DNA of 64,000 nucleotides from Sphaerisporangium dianthi (GCF_042654065.1 NZ_JBHSFP010000010.1:1-64000); one strand, 5' to 3'. Counted from the first letter of the stretch, positions 1 to 9,089 are shown. The notes: generated from the sequence alone by a model not told the origin. Numbers and translations: made by a program.

Positions 1-110
1 AAGGAAAACCATCCCCACACCCGCGAAGAGTGCGGAAGACGGGAGTAATGCATATTCATGCACTGGCTTTTAACACACTGTTGAGTTCTCAAGAAACGGA
101 CGCGTACACC
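1..110 (-). promoter_or_regulatory. rRNA operon leader (16S gene just outside window)
   Basis: Read on the minus strand, this stretch carries the conserved actinobacterial pre-16S leader. It has the boxA-like CTTGAGAACTCAACAGTGTG followed by an AAAAGCCAGTGCA segment, which normally lies shortly before mature 16S rRNA and takes part in antitermination and RNase III processing. The 16S gene itself would start left of base 1 and run leftwards. No rRNA sequence is inside the window. The assignment rests on recognising the leader, not on an alignment. Confidence 0.75.
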
Positions 111-172
111 AGCCGGAAACCAGACCCACCAGGAGCCCGACCCCGGTCCGGGGCGTTCATCTCGTGTTTCAA

Positions 173-201
173 ACTTTACCAGTTTCGGACGATCTCCGCA
201 A
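173..201 (-). promoter_or_regulatory. rRNA promoter candidate, proximal
   Basis: On the minus strand TTGCGG (201-196) is followed by a 17-nt spacer and TAAAGT (178-173). This is a good housekeeping-sigma promoter about 70 nt before the boxA-like leader. The position fits the final promoter of an rRNA operon. Confidence 0.5.
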
Positions 202-271
202 ATCAACCGATCTGCTGTCAACCGCTTAAAACTGCTAAAATTCGATGCCCTGTCTCCAGGGCAACCCCTCT

Positions 272-300
272 AACTTACCAGACCAACCGGACAGATGCCA
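272..300 (-). promoter_or_regulatory. rRNA promoter candidate, distal
   Basis: On the minus strand TGGCAT (300-295), a 17-nt spacer and TAAGTT (277-272) form a weaker promoter-like pair. The -10 context resembles the proximal site (CTGGTAA before both). It is supported only by spacing and by lying upstream of the rRNA leader. Confidence 0.35.
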
Positions 301-618
301 CATCAGTGCATCAACCGGGAGGAACCGGGCAGAGAGCGGGGTTTGCGGGCAGCCTGGCAACCGTAAGATTTTTTGGATCTCCCGGGGCCCTGATCACCGC
401 CCAACGAGGGGAAACTCTAGCAGCATCCCAGGAGTGCCTGAGGCCACTTCCGTAGTCGGTAAACCTTTCCCGCCTCTCAGCCATCCCAAACAGCGAGCGA
501 TTCGCGCCGGGGCAACCCGTCGGCAAGTCATCCGCAATCGCCAGACGTTACGAAGAGGGTGCGGGACTCCGCTGGCGCCACCCTGGCGCCCGGATCCCCG
601 CCCGTGGAGGTGGTCATC

Positions 619-1020
619 ATGACGCGGTCGGAGTTCGACGACATCCGTGCTCACATCGCGGCCGAGGAGGGCGGCTCTGACGATCTCCTGCAGATCGCCG
701 GCACCCTGCTCGACGACTTGGAGCAGGCGCGACTGCGCGAAGCGACCCTTCGCGCCCACTACCTTGGCCTGCTGACGGCCGCCCGCGCGACCGTCGCCGC
801 GGACGCGATCGGGGACCCCGACCCGCTGACATTTCTGCGACATGAGTTGAGCAAGAAGGGACAGCTGCCCACCGGCGAGGAAGAGGTGCTGCGCATCCTG
901 TCGGACATCCGCGCCGCGGAGGCTTTGCTCGCCCAGCTCGAACAGCGGCCGGCGAGCCGTCCCCGCCCGAGCGCCCGGATGCGCCGGTGCGCGGGCGCCG
1001 CCCGCAGGCTGCCTCGCTGA
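619..1020 (+). CDS. Hypothetical protein, helical, 133 aa
   Basis: I do not recognise a family. The ATG at 619 is preferred over an upstream in-frame start because GGAGGTGG lies just before it (604-611). The product is mostly helical and acidic in its first two thirds, with leucine-rich stretches such as LLQIAGTLLDDLEQARLREA that could form a coiled coil. The last 20 residues are very Arg/Pro-rich (from about 113) and look disordered. No signal peptide or membrane segment is visible. It stands alone, divergent from the rRNA operon. Confidence 0.6.
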   Translation: MTRSEFDDIRAHIAAEEGGSDDLLQIAGTLLDDLEQARLREATLRAHYLGLLTAARATVAADAIGDPDPLTFLRHELSKKGQLPTGEEEVLRILSDIRAAEALLAQLEQRPASRPRPSARMRRCAGAARRLPR

Positions 1021-1112
1021 TCAACAATGTGGCGATACCGACACAGCAAGCTCACGTGTCGAGATGACTGGCTTTGCCATGACATGAGAGTGGCCCTGGA
1101 AGACTTCCCCCC

Positions 1113-1304
1113 ATGTGGACGCGGGGACTGAACTGGGCGGCTGTCACCTTGGTAGCGCTGTTCGGCATGCTCTGGCTGGGCGTGGTGGTGTTCGCCGCCA
1201 CGACCACGCCCGGGTGGCTGCGCGCCGTCCAGATCGCCTTCAGCGCCTGCCTGATCGGCTGGGCGGCCAGGAAGTCGATGTCGCTGATCAGAGCGACGGC
1301 GTGA
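1113..1304 (+). CDS. Small membrane protein, 63 aa
   Basis: The short frame encodes two hydrophobic segments, about residues 8-29 (AAVTLVALFGMLWLGVVVFAA region) and 36-50, with a basic C-terminus. This is typical of small two-pass membrane proteins of unknown function in actinomycetes. The upstream GGAAG is only a modest ribosome binding site. It lies tail to tail with the polymerase gene, whose stop is 20 nt away. Function unknown; reality of the gene is likely but not certain. Confidence 0.5.
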   Translation: MWTRGLNWAAVTLVALFGMLWLGVVVFAATTTPGWLRAVQIAFSACLIGWAARKSMSLIRATA

Positions 1305-1323
1305 GCCGTTGACCGACGGCGGG

Positions 1324-2910
1324 CTATTTGGCGTCGGCGTAGCAGGACACCGCGACGGCCTCCATGGGGATGCGCACGGGAGTCTCGCCGAAGAGCAGCC
1401 GTGTGGCCTCCGCCGCCGCCCGGCCGACCGCCGCCGAGACCTCCTCCACCAGGTCTTCGGGACAGTGGACCATCACCTCGTCATGCTGGAAGAACACGAG
1501 CCTGGCGGGTGCGGGCAGCAGCCCGCGCAGCAGTGCCATCAGCACGAGCGCCCACTCGGCCGCCGTCGCCTGCACCACGAAGTTGCGGGTGAAGCGCCCG
1601 CGGTCGCGGGCCGCGCGGCCACCCTCGGGCCCCGCGACCAGGCTCAGCCAATGCGCCGACGGCGGCGGGGAGGTGCGCCCGAGCCAGGAACGCACCAGGT
1701 GGCCGTCCTCGCCGGCCTTGGCGGCCTCCTCGACGAAGGCGTAGGCCAGCGGGAACCTCTGTCGCATGATCGCCAGAAGCTTCGAGGCGTCGCCGCTGGT
1801 GCCGCCGTACATCGCCGAGAGCATGGCGATCTTGGCGTTGTCCCGCGCACCGCCGAACGCCTGCGCCAGGGCCGCGTACAGGTCGATCTCGCCCGCCGCG
1901 CGGGCGAGACCCCGGTCACCGGCCATCGCCGCCAGCACCCTCGGCTCAAGCTGCGCGGCGTCGGCCACGACCAGCCGCCACCCCTCGTCGGCGACCACCA
2001 CGCGGCGCATCACCTTGGGGATCTGCAACGCACCGCCGCCGCTGGTCGCCCAGCGCCCCGACACCACGCCTCCCACGACGTACTCGGGGTGGAACCGGTG
2101 GCCGCGGACCCATTGGTGGGCCCAGGTCCAGCCGTGGAAGCTGTGCAGCCGGGCGAGCTCCTTGTAGGCGAGCAGCGGCGCGACCGCGGGATGCTCGACC
2201 TGCTTGAGCACATGTGACCTGGTCGAGGCGACGGCGAGACCGGCCGACTTGAAGGCCTTGACGATCTGCTGCGGAGAATCGGGGTTCACCGTCTGCCCGA
2301 ACGCCGCGCTCACCTGGTCGGCGAGGGCCTGGAGTTTCGCCGGGCGCATGCCGTGCACGGGTCTCGGGCCGAGCAGCTCGCTCAGCAGCGCGTCGTGCAG
2401 GTCTTCACGCCAGGGCATGCCGTCGTGGCTCATCTCGGCGGCGATCAGCGCCCCGGCGGACTCGGCGGCGACGAGCAGCCGGAAGCGGCCGGGATGCTCG
2501 GCCGCCTCGATGCGTCGCAGTTGGTCGGCGCACACCTCGGTCACGTCGATCTCGGCCGGCTCGGGCTCGAAGAGCGTGTCCTGGACGGCGTGCGGGCCTG
2601 CCCCGTCGGCGGGCACCGGCAGGCCGCGCAGGCGCGCGTGGGCCGCCCGCGCGGACCTGGGCTCGCCGTACCTGCCCTCGTGGGCGAGCAGCAGCGACTC
2701 GGTGAGCGTGAGGTCGTGGCAGCGCGCGACTCGGACGCCCTGGGCGATCAACGCGGGGTAGAGGGCGCGTGTGTCGGCCCAGACCCACCGGGGGCGCGCG
2801 GCGTGCTCGAGATCGCGGACGGCCTGCGCGAGATCATCGACGCGCCTGGCATGCTCCCCCGAGGGCCGCAGCGTGCCGCCGTCCGCGTCCGCCGTCACCG
2901 CGATACGCAT
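1324..2910 (-). CDS. PolA-like DNA polymerase (bifunctional 3'-5' exonuclease/DNA polymerase family)
   Basis: This is a family A polymerase of the short actinobacterial type (528 aa, no 5'-nuclease domain). Visible motifs are motif A as VVADAAQLEPR (Asp near 317), motif B as RDNAKIAMLSAMYGG (Arg 356, Lys 360, Tyr 368) and motif C as FFQHDEVMVHC (His-Asp-Glu 476-478). These are the metal- and dNTP-binding residues. The N-terminal 200 residues replace the proofreading domain, and I cannot identify an intact DEDD exonuclease set there, so exonuclease activity is uncertain. In streptomycetes such proteins accompany full-length Pol I and are thought to be repair enzymes. The gene stands alone, with a 104-bp divergent spacer to the prenyltransferase. 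Confidence 0.85.
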   Translation of the reverse strand: MRIAVTADADGGTLRPSGEHARRVDDLAQAVRDLEHAARPRWVWADTRALYPALIAQGVRVARCHDLTLTESLLLAHEGRYGEPRSARAAHARLRGLPVPADGAGPHAVQDTLFEPEPAEIDVTEVCADQLRRIEAAEHPGRFRLLVAAESAGALIAAEMSHDGMPWREDLHDALLSELLGPRPVHGMRPAKLQALADQVSAAFGQTVNPDSPQQIVKAFKSAGLAVASTRSHVLKQVEHPAVAPLLAYKELARLHSFHGWTWAHQWVRGHRFHPEYVVGGVVSGRWATSGGGALQIPKVMRRVVVADEGWRLVVADAAQLEPRVLAAMAGDRGLARAAGEIDLYAALAQAFGGARDNAKIAMLSAMYGGTSGDASKLLAIMRQRFPLAYAFVEEAAKAGEDGHLVRSWLGRTSPPPSAHWLSLVAGPEGGRAARDRGRFTRNFVVQATAAEWALVLMALLRGLLPAPARLVFFQHDEVMVHCPEDLVEEVSAAVGRAAAEATRLLFGETPVRIPMEAVAVSCYADAK

Positions 2911-3014
2911 AGCGGCAGACTATCCGAGGGCGCCGACGCTCTTCGATCACAGGTTCGAGTGCGCCGCTCCCGCCGCGGAAGCGGCGAGGGACGTCGAGGA
3001 AGCAGGGAGATCAC

Positions 3015-3938
3015 ATGCTCGCGCTGATCCGGGCCAGCCATCCGGGGCCCACGGTGGTCGTCACGGCGGTGGGCTCCGCCCTGGCGGCCGGCGTCGGCAG
3101 GGGGCCCGGCGGCACCCTGCTCGCCGGCGTGGCGGTGCTCAGCGGTCAGCTGTCGATCGGCTGGAGCAACGACTGGATCGACCGGACGCGTGACCGCGCC
3201 ATCGGCCGCGCCGACAAACCCCTCGCCGTCAAGCCCGGCGGGTCAGAGTCGCGCCCGTCACAGCCGGGCGCGTCAGGCGCCTCACTCAGACCGCGGCCCG
3301 GCGCGTCGGGCGGGCCCGGCGGGGCGGACGGGCCCGGCGGGGGCCTCACTCCACGTGCGGTCGCCGGTGCCGCGTTCGTGGCCCTGGCGGCGTGCGTGCC
3401 GTTGTCACTGGCGAACGGCGTCCTCGCCGGGCTCGTGCATCTGGCCGCCGTGGCCTGCGGGTGGCTGTACAACCTGCGGCTCAAGGCCACGGTGGTCTCG
3501 CCGCTCCCCTTCGCCGTCGCCTTCGGGCTGCTGCCGGCGTTCGTGACCCTCGGCCTGCCCGGGCGGCCCTGGCCCTCCTGGTGGGCCCTGGTGGCCGGGG
3601 GTCTGCTCGGTATGGGCGCCCACTTCGCGAACGTGGTGCCCGACCTGCCGGACGACATCGCGCTCGGCGTGCGCGGACTGCCACAGCGCCTCGGCCCCAC
3701 GGGCGCCCGCCTGGGCGCCGCCGTCCTGCTCGTGGCCGCGTCGGCGGTCATCGCCCTCGGCCCGGCGGAGCGCACCGGAGCGGTCACCATCGTGGGACTG
3801 TCGGCCGTCGTGCTCGCTCTCGGCGGCGGCCTGCTCGCCGCGCGCGGGAACGTGCGGCGTGCCGCCTTCGCGGTGACCGTCGCGGTCGCCGTGATCGACG
3901 TGGCGATGTTCGTCGCCCAAGGGAGCCGGCTGGTGTGA
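3015..3938 (+). CDS. UbiA-family prenyltransferase-like membrane protein
   Basis: The protein (307 aa) is a polytopic membrane protein with the first Asp-rich UbiA motif NDWIDRTRD (Asn52, Asp53, Asp56, Asp60) and a second acidic motif near residue 210 (DLPDDIALG). These motifs normally bind Mg-prenyl diphosphate. An unusual Gly/Pro/Ser/Arg-rich insert (about 74-112) separates the first and second halves and is probably a disordered cytoplasmic loop. About seven hydrophobic segments are visible. The ATG follows GGAAGCAGGGAG. The aromatic or lipid acceptor cannot be told from sequence; actinobacterial homologues are usually annotated only as UbiA family. Confidence 0.8.
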   Translation: MLALIRASHPGPTVVVTAVGSALAAGVGRGPGGTLLAGVAVLSGQLSIGWSNDWIDRTRDRAIGRADKPLAVKPGGSESRPSQPGASGASLRPRPGASGGPGGADGPGGGLTPRAVAGAAFVALAACVPLSLANGVLAGLVHLAAVACGWLYNLRLKATVVSPLPFAVAFGLLPAFVTLGLPGRPWPSWWALVAGGLLGMGAHFANVVPDLPDDIALGVRGLPQRLGPTGARLGAAVLLVAASAVIALGPAERTGAVTIVGLSAVVLALGGGLLAARGNVRRAAFAVTVAVAVIDVAMFVAQGSRLV

Positions 3939-3978
3939 GGGAAGGAGGCCGCCTGAGAGCGCGGCCGGGGAACACATG

Positions 3979-4016
3979 GAAAGGCCCTGGTCACGGTTAC
4001 GTGACCAGGGCCTTTC
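3979..4016. terminator. Bidirectional terminator, perfect 17-bp stem
   Basis: GAAAGGCCCTGGTCACG (3979-3995) and its exact complement (4000-4016) enclose the loop GTTA. The T-rich CTTTCTTTG follows on the plus strand. It lies 40 nt after the prenyltransferase stop and 3 nt beyond the 3' end of the convergent tRNA gene, so it can serve both. Confidence 0.85.
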
Positions 4017-4018
4017 TT

Positions 4019-4095
4019 TGGTAGCGGGGGTAGGATTTGAACCTACGACCTCTGGGTTATGAGCCCAGCGAGCTACCGAGCTGCTCCACCCCGCG
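4019..4095 (-). tRNA. tRNA-fMet (initiator), CAT anticodon
   Basis: Read on the minus strand the 77-nt gene begins CGCGGGGTGGAGCAG and ends with an encoded CCA (4019-4021). The anticodon arm CTGGGCTCATAACCCAG has the three consecutive G:C pairs that mark an initiator tRNA. Position 1 is C opposite an unpaired U72, also an initiator trait. The T arm contains GGTTCAAATCC. Confidence 0.97.
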
Positions 4096-4198
4096 TCGGC
4101 TTGCTTTGAAAGACTATCGGCCCCGAAGGGCACTGGCAAATCGTCGTGCGCGCCGGTCCCGGGCCGGGAACCTCGCGGATCCCGGCCCGGGCGGCGTT

Positions 4199-7141
4199 CT
4201 ACGAGCTCGGCGCCGGTGAGGCGGTCGGCGACGGGCTGGCCGCCGCGGCGGCCGACGGGTCGGGCGTCGGCGTCACCGATGGCGACGCCGACGGTGATGC
4301 CGACGGCGTGACGGCCTTCTGCTTCTCCAGCGCGGAGTGCAGTTGCTTCAGCGCCTCCTCCAGCCGCTTCTGCGCCGCGCCGTAGGCCGTGAAGTCGCCG
4401 CCCTTGATCGCCTTCTGGCCGTCGTCGTACGCCTTCTGGACGTTGTTGTAGGCGGCCATCAGATCGGTCGACACCTCGGGCGTCTGCGGCTGGTCCGGCG
4501 TCGTCGGGTTGGCCGGCGTCTGCGCGCCCTGCCCGAAGATCTGGTCGAGCGCGTCCTTGAGCGTGTTGCCGATGCCGACGTCGTTGCCGAACGACACCAG
4601 CACGCGGAACAGCGTCGGGTAGCGCGCGGAGTTCTGCACCTTCGGCTGGACGTACACCGGCTGGACGTACAACAGGCCCCCGCCGAACGGCAGGGTGAGC
4701 AGGTTGCCGTTCAGCGTCTCGGTGGTGCCGCCGATGCGCAGGTCGTTGAGGACGCTCGCCGCCTTGGTGTCGAAGGCGTTCTGCGCCTGCTTCGGACCCG
4801 GGATCGTCGTGTCGCTCGGCAGTTGCAGGATGCGGATCTTCGCGTCCGCGCCGGCCGTGGCGTCCACCGCCATGAACGCCGCCAGGTTGTCCCGGTTGTT
4901 CGGCACCATGGTGGTGGTCAGCGAGAAGCGCGGGTCGGTCTCGTTCGGCATCCGCAGCGTCACGTAGTACGGCGGCTGCTTGGTCTTGGAGCTCGCCGGG
5001 TCCTCGGGCACCTTCCAGAAGTCCTGGCCGCCGTAGAAGGCGTCGGCGTTCTTCACGTGGTACTGGCCGAGGATGTCGCGCTGCACCTTGAAGAGGTCTT
5101 CGGGGTAGCGCAGGTGGTCCATCAGCTGCGCCGGGATCTTCGACTTGGGCTGGATGACGTTGCCGAAGGCCTTCTCCCAGGTCTTGAGCAGCGGGTCGTT
5201 GTCATCCCAGCTGTACAGGGTGACGGTGCCGTCGTAGGCGTCCACCGTCGCCTTGACCGAGTTGCGGATGTAGTTGATCTGGTCGCGCGGCTGCTGCGGC
5301 GTCAGGAACCGGTCGGTGGAGGTGTCGCGTGTCATGTCGCCGAAGCTGCGCCGCTCGGAGTACGGATAGTCCTCCGACATGGTGTAGCCGTCGACGATCC
5401 ACTGGATGCGCCCGTCGACGATCGCAGGGTACGGGTCGCCGTCCAGGGTGAGGAAGGGAGCGACCTGCTGCACCCGCGAACGCGGGTCGCGGTTGTACAG
5501 GATGCGCGACTTGTCGTTGATCGAGGACGACAGCAGAAGGTTGGTCTCGCTGTACTTGGCGGCGTACAGCATGCGGGTGAAGTAGTTGCCGATGGGCACT
5601 CCGCCCTTGCCGGCATAGGTGTTGTTGACCTGACCGCTGCCGTTGTTGCTCTGCTCGGGATAGTCGAGCTCCTTGTTGGCGCCGCCGACGATCGAGTAGT
5701 CCGGAGAATGCTCGCCGAAGTAGATGCGCGGCTCGAACTGGCCGAGGCCGCCGGTCGGCGGGATGTCCTTGACCAGGAAGTCCGGCTTGCCCTGCGTGTC
5801 GGTCTTGCTTCCGGGGCTGGCGACGAACCCGAACCCGTGCGTGTAGACCAGGTGGTCGTTGATCCAGTTGCTGTCCGGCGCCTTGCCGATCTCGCGCACC
5901 GCGACGACCGTGTCACGCGACACCCCGTCGATGGTGTACCGGTCGACGTCGAGCTGCTCGGGGAACTGGTAGTAGCCCTTGATCTGCTGGAGCTGCTCGT
6001 AGGTCGGCGGCAGCACGGTCGGGTCGAGCAGGCGGACGCCCGGGATGGTGGAGACCTCGCTCTGGATCTCCTGCTGGGTGCCCTGGGTCTTGGCGCTGTA
6101 GGGCGCCACCTCGGCCGAGGCGACGCCGTAGGCGTCTCGGGTGGCCTTGATGTTGGCGTCGATGAACGTGCGCTCTTTGCTCTGCTGGTTCGGCTTGACC
6201 TGGAACTGCTCGACCAGCACCGGGTAGACGCCGCCCACCAGGACGGCCGAGAGCACGAGCAGGCCGAGGCCCACGCCGGGCAGCATGCCGCCCGGCCGCA
6301 CCACACCGGCGAAGAACAGGACGGCGCAGATGAGCGCGATGATCGCCAGGATGCTCTTGGCGGGCAGCACGGCGTTCACGTCGGTGTACGAAGCGCCGAA
6401 CACCTTGCCGCGGTCGGAGAAGACCAGGCCGTACCTGTCGACCCAGTATGCGACGGCCTTCAGCAGCACGAACAGGCCGACCAGCACCGACAGGTGCACC
6501 CGGGCGGCGCGCGTGGCGTGCAGGCCCGGCGAGTTGAGCCGGAAGCCGCCGTACAGGTAGTGGACGATGGCCGCGGCGATGATCGAGATGATGACCGCGG
6601 TGAACAGGAAGTTCAGCACCATCCGGATGAACGGATAGGTGAACATGAAGAACGAGATGTCCATCTTGAACAGCGGGTCGACCTTCTCGAAGGGCGTCCC
6701 GTTGACGAACAGCAGCCAGGTCTTCCACTGCCCGGCGGTGGAGGAGCCGGTGAACAGGCCCAGCACCGCCAACCCGACGATGAAGATCATCTTGCGGTGC
6801 GGGTCGAGCGCGGCGCGGTAGCGGTCGGCGCCCTGAGCGGAGCCGCCGAACATGCCGATGCCGAACAGCGGCCGCGACCGGAAGGCGATGAGAATGTTGC
6901 CGCCGACGATGCCGCCCATCAGCAGCGCGCCGAAGACGAACAGCAGCAGCTGGGTGACGAGCATGGTCGAGAACACCGACGTGTAGCCGACCGAGTCGAA
7001 CCACAGCCAGTCGGTGAAGATCCCCGCGAACACGAAGAAGATGATGACGATCACGACCAGCGTGATCGCGACAGGAACGAGAAGCCGGGGCCGGCGGGGC
7101 AATCGCATCGCCCGACCCGCGCCGGGGTTCCGGAAGGTCAA
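4199..7141 (-). CDS. UPF0182 family membrane protein
   Basis: The 980-aa product matches the UPF0182 family in length and plan. It has an N-terminal region with about seven membrane spans (residues 15-320), including FTDWLWFDSVGYTSVF, then a large soluble extracytoplasmic domain (about 330-880) rich in conserved Tyr/Asp/Pro motifs. A Ser/Pro/Ala-rich tail (SPSASPSVTPTPDPS) closes it. The start is uncertain: a TTG at 7141 gives the longest form, but an ATG at 7108 just before MRLPRRPRLLVPV is equally plausible. The function is unknown; homologues are conserved next to the Lon-like PDZ protease in actinobacteria, as here. The convergent neighbour is the initiator tRNA region. Confidence 0.9.
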   Translation of the reverse strand: MTFRNPGAGRAMRLPRRPRLLVPVAITLVVIVIIFFVFAGIFTDWLWFDSVGYTSVFSTMLVTQLLLFVFGALLMGGIVGGNILIAFRSRPLFGIGMFGGSAQGADRYRAALDPHRKMIFIVGLAVLGLFTGSSTAGQWKTWLLFVNGTPFEKVDPLFKMDISFFMFTYPFIRMVLNFLFTAVIISIIAAAIVHYLYGGFRLNSPGLHATRAARVHLSVLVGLFVLLKAVAYWVDRYGLVFSDRGKVFGASYTDVNAVLPAKSILAIIALICAVLFFAGVVRPGGMLPGVGLGLLVLSAVLVGGVYPVLVEQFQVKPNQQSKERTFIDANIKATRDAYGVASAEVAPYSAKTQGTQQEIQSEVSTIPGVRLLDPTVLPPTYEQLQQIKGYYQFPEQLDVDRYTIDGVSRDTVVAVREIGKAPDSNWINDHLVYTHGFGFVASPGSKTDTQGKPDFLVKDIPPTGGLGQFEPRIYFGEHSPDYSIVGGANKELDYPEQSNNGSGQVNNTYAGKGGVPIGNYFTRMLYAAKYSETNLLLSSSINDKSRILYNRDPRSRVQQVAPFLTLDGDPYPAIVDGRIQWIVDGYTMSEDYPYSERRSFGDMTRDTSTDRFLTPQQPRDQINYIRNSVKATVDAYDGTVTLYSWDDNDPLLKTWEKAFGNVIQPKSKIPAQLMDHLRYPEDLFKVQRDILGQYHVKNADAFYGGQDFWKVPEDPASSKTKQPPYYVTLRMPNETDPRFSLTTTMVPNNRDNLAAFMAVDATAGADAKIRILQLPSDTTIPGPKQAQNAFDTKAASVLNDLRIGGTTETLNGNLLTLPFGGGLLYVQPVYVQPKVQNSARYPTLFRVLVSFGNDVGIGNTLKDALDQIFGQGAQTPANPTTPDQPQTPEVSTDLMAAYNNVQKAYDDGQKAIKGGDFTAYGAAQKRLEEALKQLHSALEKQKAVTPSASPSASPSVTPTPDPSAAAAASPSPTASPAPSS

Positions 7142-7412
7142 GGCCCACCCCTAGATTTCACGAGTTACGGTCCGTGTCTGGCAACCTACACCGGTGCCGG
7201 CGCGGTCACGCTCCGAGCCCTGAGCACGGTCGGGCCACAACTTGCGCCCGGATCGCCGGCGGACGCCCCCTGCGAGGGGCGGCCTTCGGGCAGGTTCGGA
7301 GAACAGGTGGCGCCGCTGGATGAGACGCGCGTGTTCACGGGACCCAACGCCCCGGACGGGCGGCGGGTTCCCCGCGTCACGGCGGCACGTGGTCATCGGG
7401 CCGGCCGCTTCG
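7142..7412. other. Intergenic spacer, no gene seen
   Basis: This 271-bp gap separates the Lon-like protease stop from the UPF0182 start. On the minus strand a weak promoter-like TTGCCA (near 7181) followed after about 18 nt by TGAAAT could drive the UPF0182 gene. The short open frames in it lack any family signal or ribosome binding site. Confidence 0.4.
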
Positions 7413-8459
7413 TCATCGGGCCGGGCATTCCGGCACGGCGCCGGACCCCGTGCGCAGCGTCTCGATCGCCTGAACGGCCTCGTGCATGGTGCCGACCTTC
7501 ACCAGGCGCAGCCCCTTCGGCACGGCGGGAACGGCGTCGTCGCAGTTGTCGGCGGGGGTGAGGAAGATCGTCGCTCCGGCGTTGCGCGCGCCGACCATCT
7601 TCTGCTGGATGCCGCCGATCGGGCCCACCTTGCCGTCGGGCGTGATCGTGCCGGTGCCCGCGATGGACTTGCCGCCCGTGAGCGGGCCGGGGGTGAGCTT
7701 GTCGTAGATGCCGAGCGAGAACATCAGCCCGGCGCTCGGCCCGCCGACGTCGCCGACGTTGAGGTTGACGTCGAAGGGGAACTTGTAGCGCGTGCCGCCC
7801 ATCATGACCCCGACGATCGGGCCGTCCTTGCCCGCGACCGTGCCCACCCGGACGTCCATCGGCTTGCCGTCGCGCACGATGCCGAACAGGACCTCCTCGC
7901 CCGGCTTGCGCTTTCTGACGGCCGCGCCGACCTCGTCGACGGTGCGCACGGTGACGCCGTCGACCGTGGCGATGCCGTCGCCCGGGCGCAGCTTGCCGTC
8001 CGCCGGCTTGCCCTTCTGCGCGCTGGCCACGCCCACGAGATAGCCGATGGGGATCTTCAGCTCGGTCAGCGCCGCGGCTGTGGCGTCCTGCTGGGAGCTG
8101 CTCATCTCTTGGGTGTTCTGCTGCTCGACCTCTTTGACCGAGACGGTCTTGGGGAACAGCGTCTCTTCGGGGACGACGGCGACCGTCGGGTCCACCCAGC
8201 CGCGCAGGGCCGTGAGCAGGTCGATGTGGGCGTTGGGACCGCCCTGGTAAGCGACCGTGACCAGGCTGAGCTTGCCGGAGGTGGGATAGGTCTGGTGACC
8301 CGAGATGCTGATGACCGGCTTGCCCTTGACGTCGCCGAGCGTGTTCTCGGTGGGGCCCGGGCTCAACGCGACGTACGGCACGGGCAGCAGCGCGCCCGCG
8401 CCACCGAGCACGAGCGTGAGGACGCCCGCCATCATCAACGTCAGACGTCGTCGGGACAT
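7413..8459 (-). CDS. Membrane-anchored PDZ / Lon-like (S16) serine protease
   Basis: The 348-aa protein has one N-terminal membrane anchor (residues 7-28), a PDZ domain (about 125-205, containing IPIGYLVGVASAQKGKPADG) and a Lon-type proteolytic domain. The Ser-Lys dyad is visible as Ser242 in GGPSAGLMFS and Lys287 in GGIQQKMVGA. No ATPase domain is present, which is the normal form of the YlbL group. It probably cleaves envelope or secreted proteins outside the membrane. ATG at 8459-8457. It follows the same strand as the UPF0182 gene with a 271-bp gap, a pairing also found in mycobacteria. Confidence 0.9.
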   Translation of the reverse strand: MSRRRLTLMMAGVLTLVLGGAGALLPVPYVALSPGPTENTLGDVKGKPVISISGHQTYPTSGKLSLVTVAYQGGPNAHIDLLTALRGWVDPTVAVVPEETLFPKTVSVKEVEQQNTQEMSSSQQDATAAALTELKIPIGYLVGVASAQKGKPADGKLRPGDGIATVDGVTVRTVDEVGAAVRKRKPGEEVLFGIVRDGKPMDVRVGTVAGKDGPIVGVMMGGTRYKFPFDVNLNVGDVGGPSAGLMFSLGIYDKLTPGPLTGGKSIAGTGTITPDGKVGPIGGIQQKMVGARNAGATIFLTPADNCDDAVPAVPKGLRLVKVGTMHEAVQAIETLRTGSGAVPECPAR

Positions 8460-8626
8460 GGTGGCAACTCTATGCGCTTACCACGGTGACGGTTACGCGG
8501 ACACTCACCGGCCGGACATCCAGGTCGATCACTGCCTGCCAGGCAGGTCCGAGGGCTCACCGGCTCCCCTGAGAGCCGATCTCCCCACCCCGACTCCCGG
8601 CTACGCGGCGGCTTCCTCCGGGCGGG

Positions 8627-9058
8627 TCACTCGCCGGCGCCCACCCATTCGGTGGAGCCGTCGGTGAAGACCTGATGCTTCCAGATGGGGACTTCGCTCT
8701 TCAGGTCGTCGATCAGGCGCCGCGACGCCTCGAACGCCTCGCCCCGGTGCGCGGCGGCCACCGCGACGATCACCGCGGCGTCGCCGAGCTTCAGCTCGCC
8801 GACCCGGTGCACCGCCGCCAGCGCCGTCACCGGGAAGTCCCCGGCGACCTTCTCGGCGACCCGGCGCAGCTCGGCCTCGGCCGTCGGATGCGCCGAATAC
8901 GACAACAAGGTCACCGGCTTGCCATGATCATGATCGCGCACGGTGCCGACGAACAACGTCGTCCCCCCGGCGGCCTGGTCACCTACGGCGGCGAGCACCT
9001 CCTCCACCGACAGCGGAGTGTCCCGAATGCCGAGCAGTCGAATGGCGTCCACCCCCAA
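8627..9058 (-). CDS. moaE: Molybdopterin synthase catalytic subunit MoaE
   Basis: MoaE inserts sulfur from thiocarboxylated MoaD into precursor Z to make molybdopterin. The 143-aa protein shows the family signatures FVGTVRDHDHGKPVTLLSYS (residues 36-55), VHRVGELKLGD (83-93) and the catalytic-pocket segment LKSEVPIWKHQ with Lys120 and Lys127. The start is either TTG at 9058 or GTG at 9052; neither has a strong ribosome binding site. No moaD or other moa gene is adjacent, so the subunit partner must be encoded elsewhere. MoeZ, which can activate MoaD, is encoded about 52 kb away at the other end of the window. Confidence 0.92.
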   Translation of the reverse strand: MGVDAIRLLGIRDTPLSVEEVLAAVGDQAAGGTTLFVGTVRDHDHGKPVTLLSYSAHPTAEAELRRVAEKVAGDFPVTALAAVHRVGELKLGDAAVIVAVAAAHRGEAFEASRRLIDDLKSEVPIWKHQVFTDGSTEWVGAGE

Positions 9059-9089
9059 ACCCTACTGCGTCACTCTCAAAACCCCTCTC

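Larger units (their letters stand above)
111..618 (-). promoter_or_regulatory. rRNA operon upstream region with several promoter-like sites
   Basis: This stretch of about 500 bases has no convincing gene. It is less GC-rich than its surroundings and sits directly upstream of the rRNA leader, read leftwards. Besides the two sites listed separately, a TAGAGT hexamer lies near 415 on the minus strand and a lone TTGACA at 216-221. Multiple tandem promoters are usual for actinobacterial rRNA operons. Open frames here have no family features and were not called. Confidence 0.55.

Noticed and set aside
30..622. Overlapping plus-strand open frames in the first 600 bases
   Set aside because: They lie over the rRNA leader and promoters, have no ribosome binding sites and low-quality translations.
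4337..7561. 1074-codon open frame on the plus strand
   Set aside because: It is the antisense shadow of the UPF0182 gene. The translation is Val/Arg/Leu/Asp-biased with no family motifs and it crosses the intergenic region.
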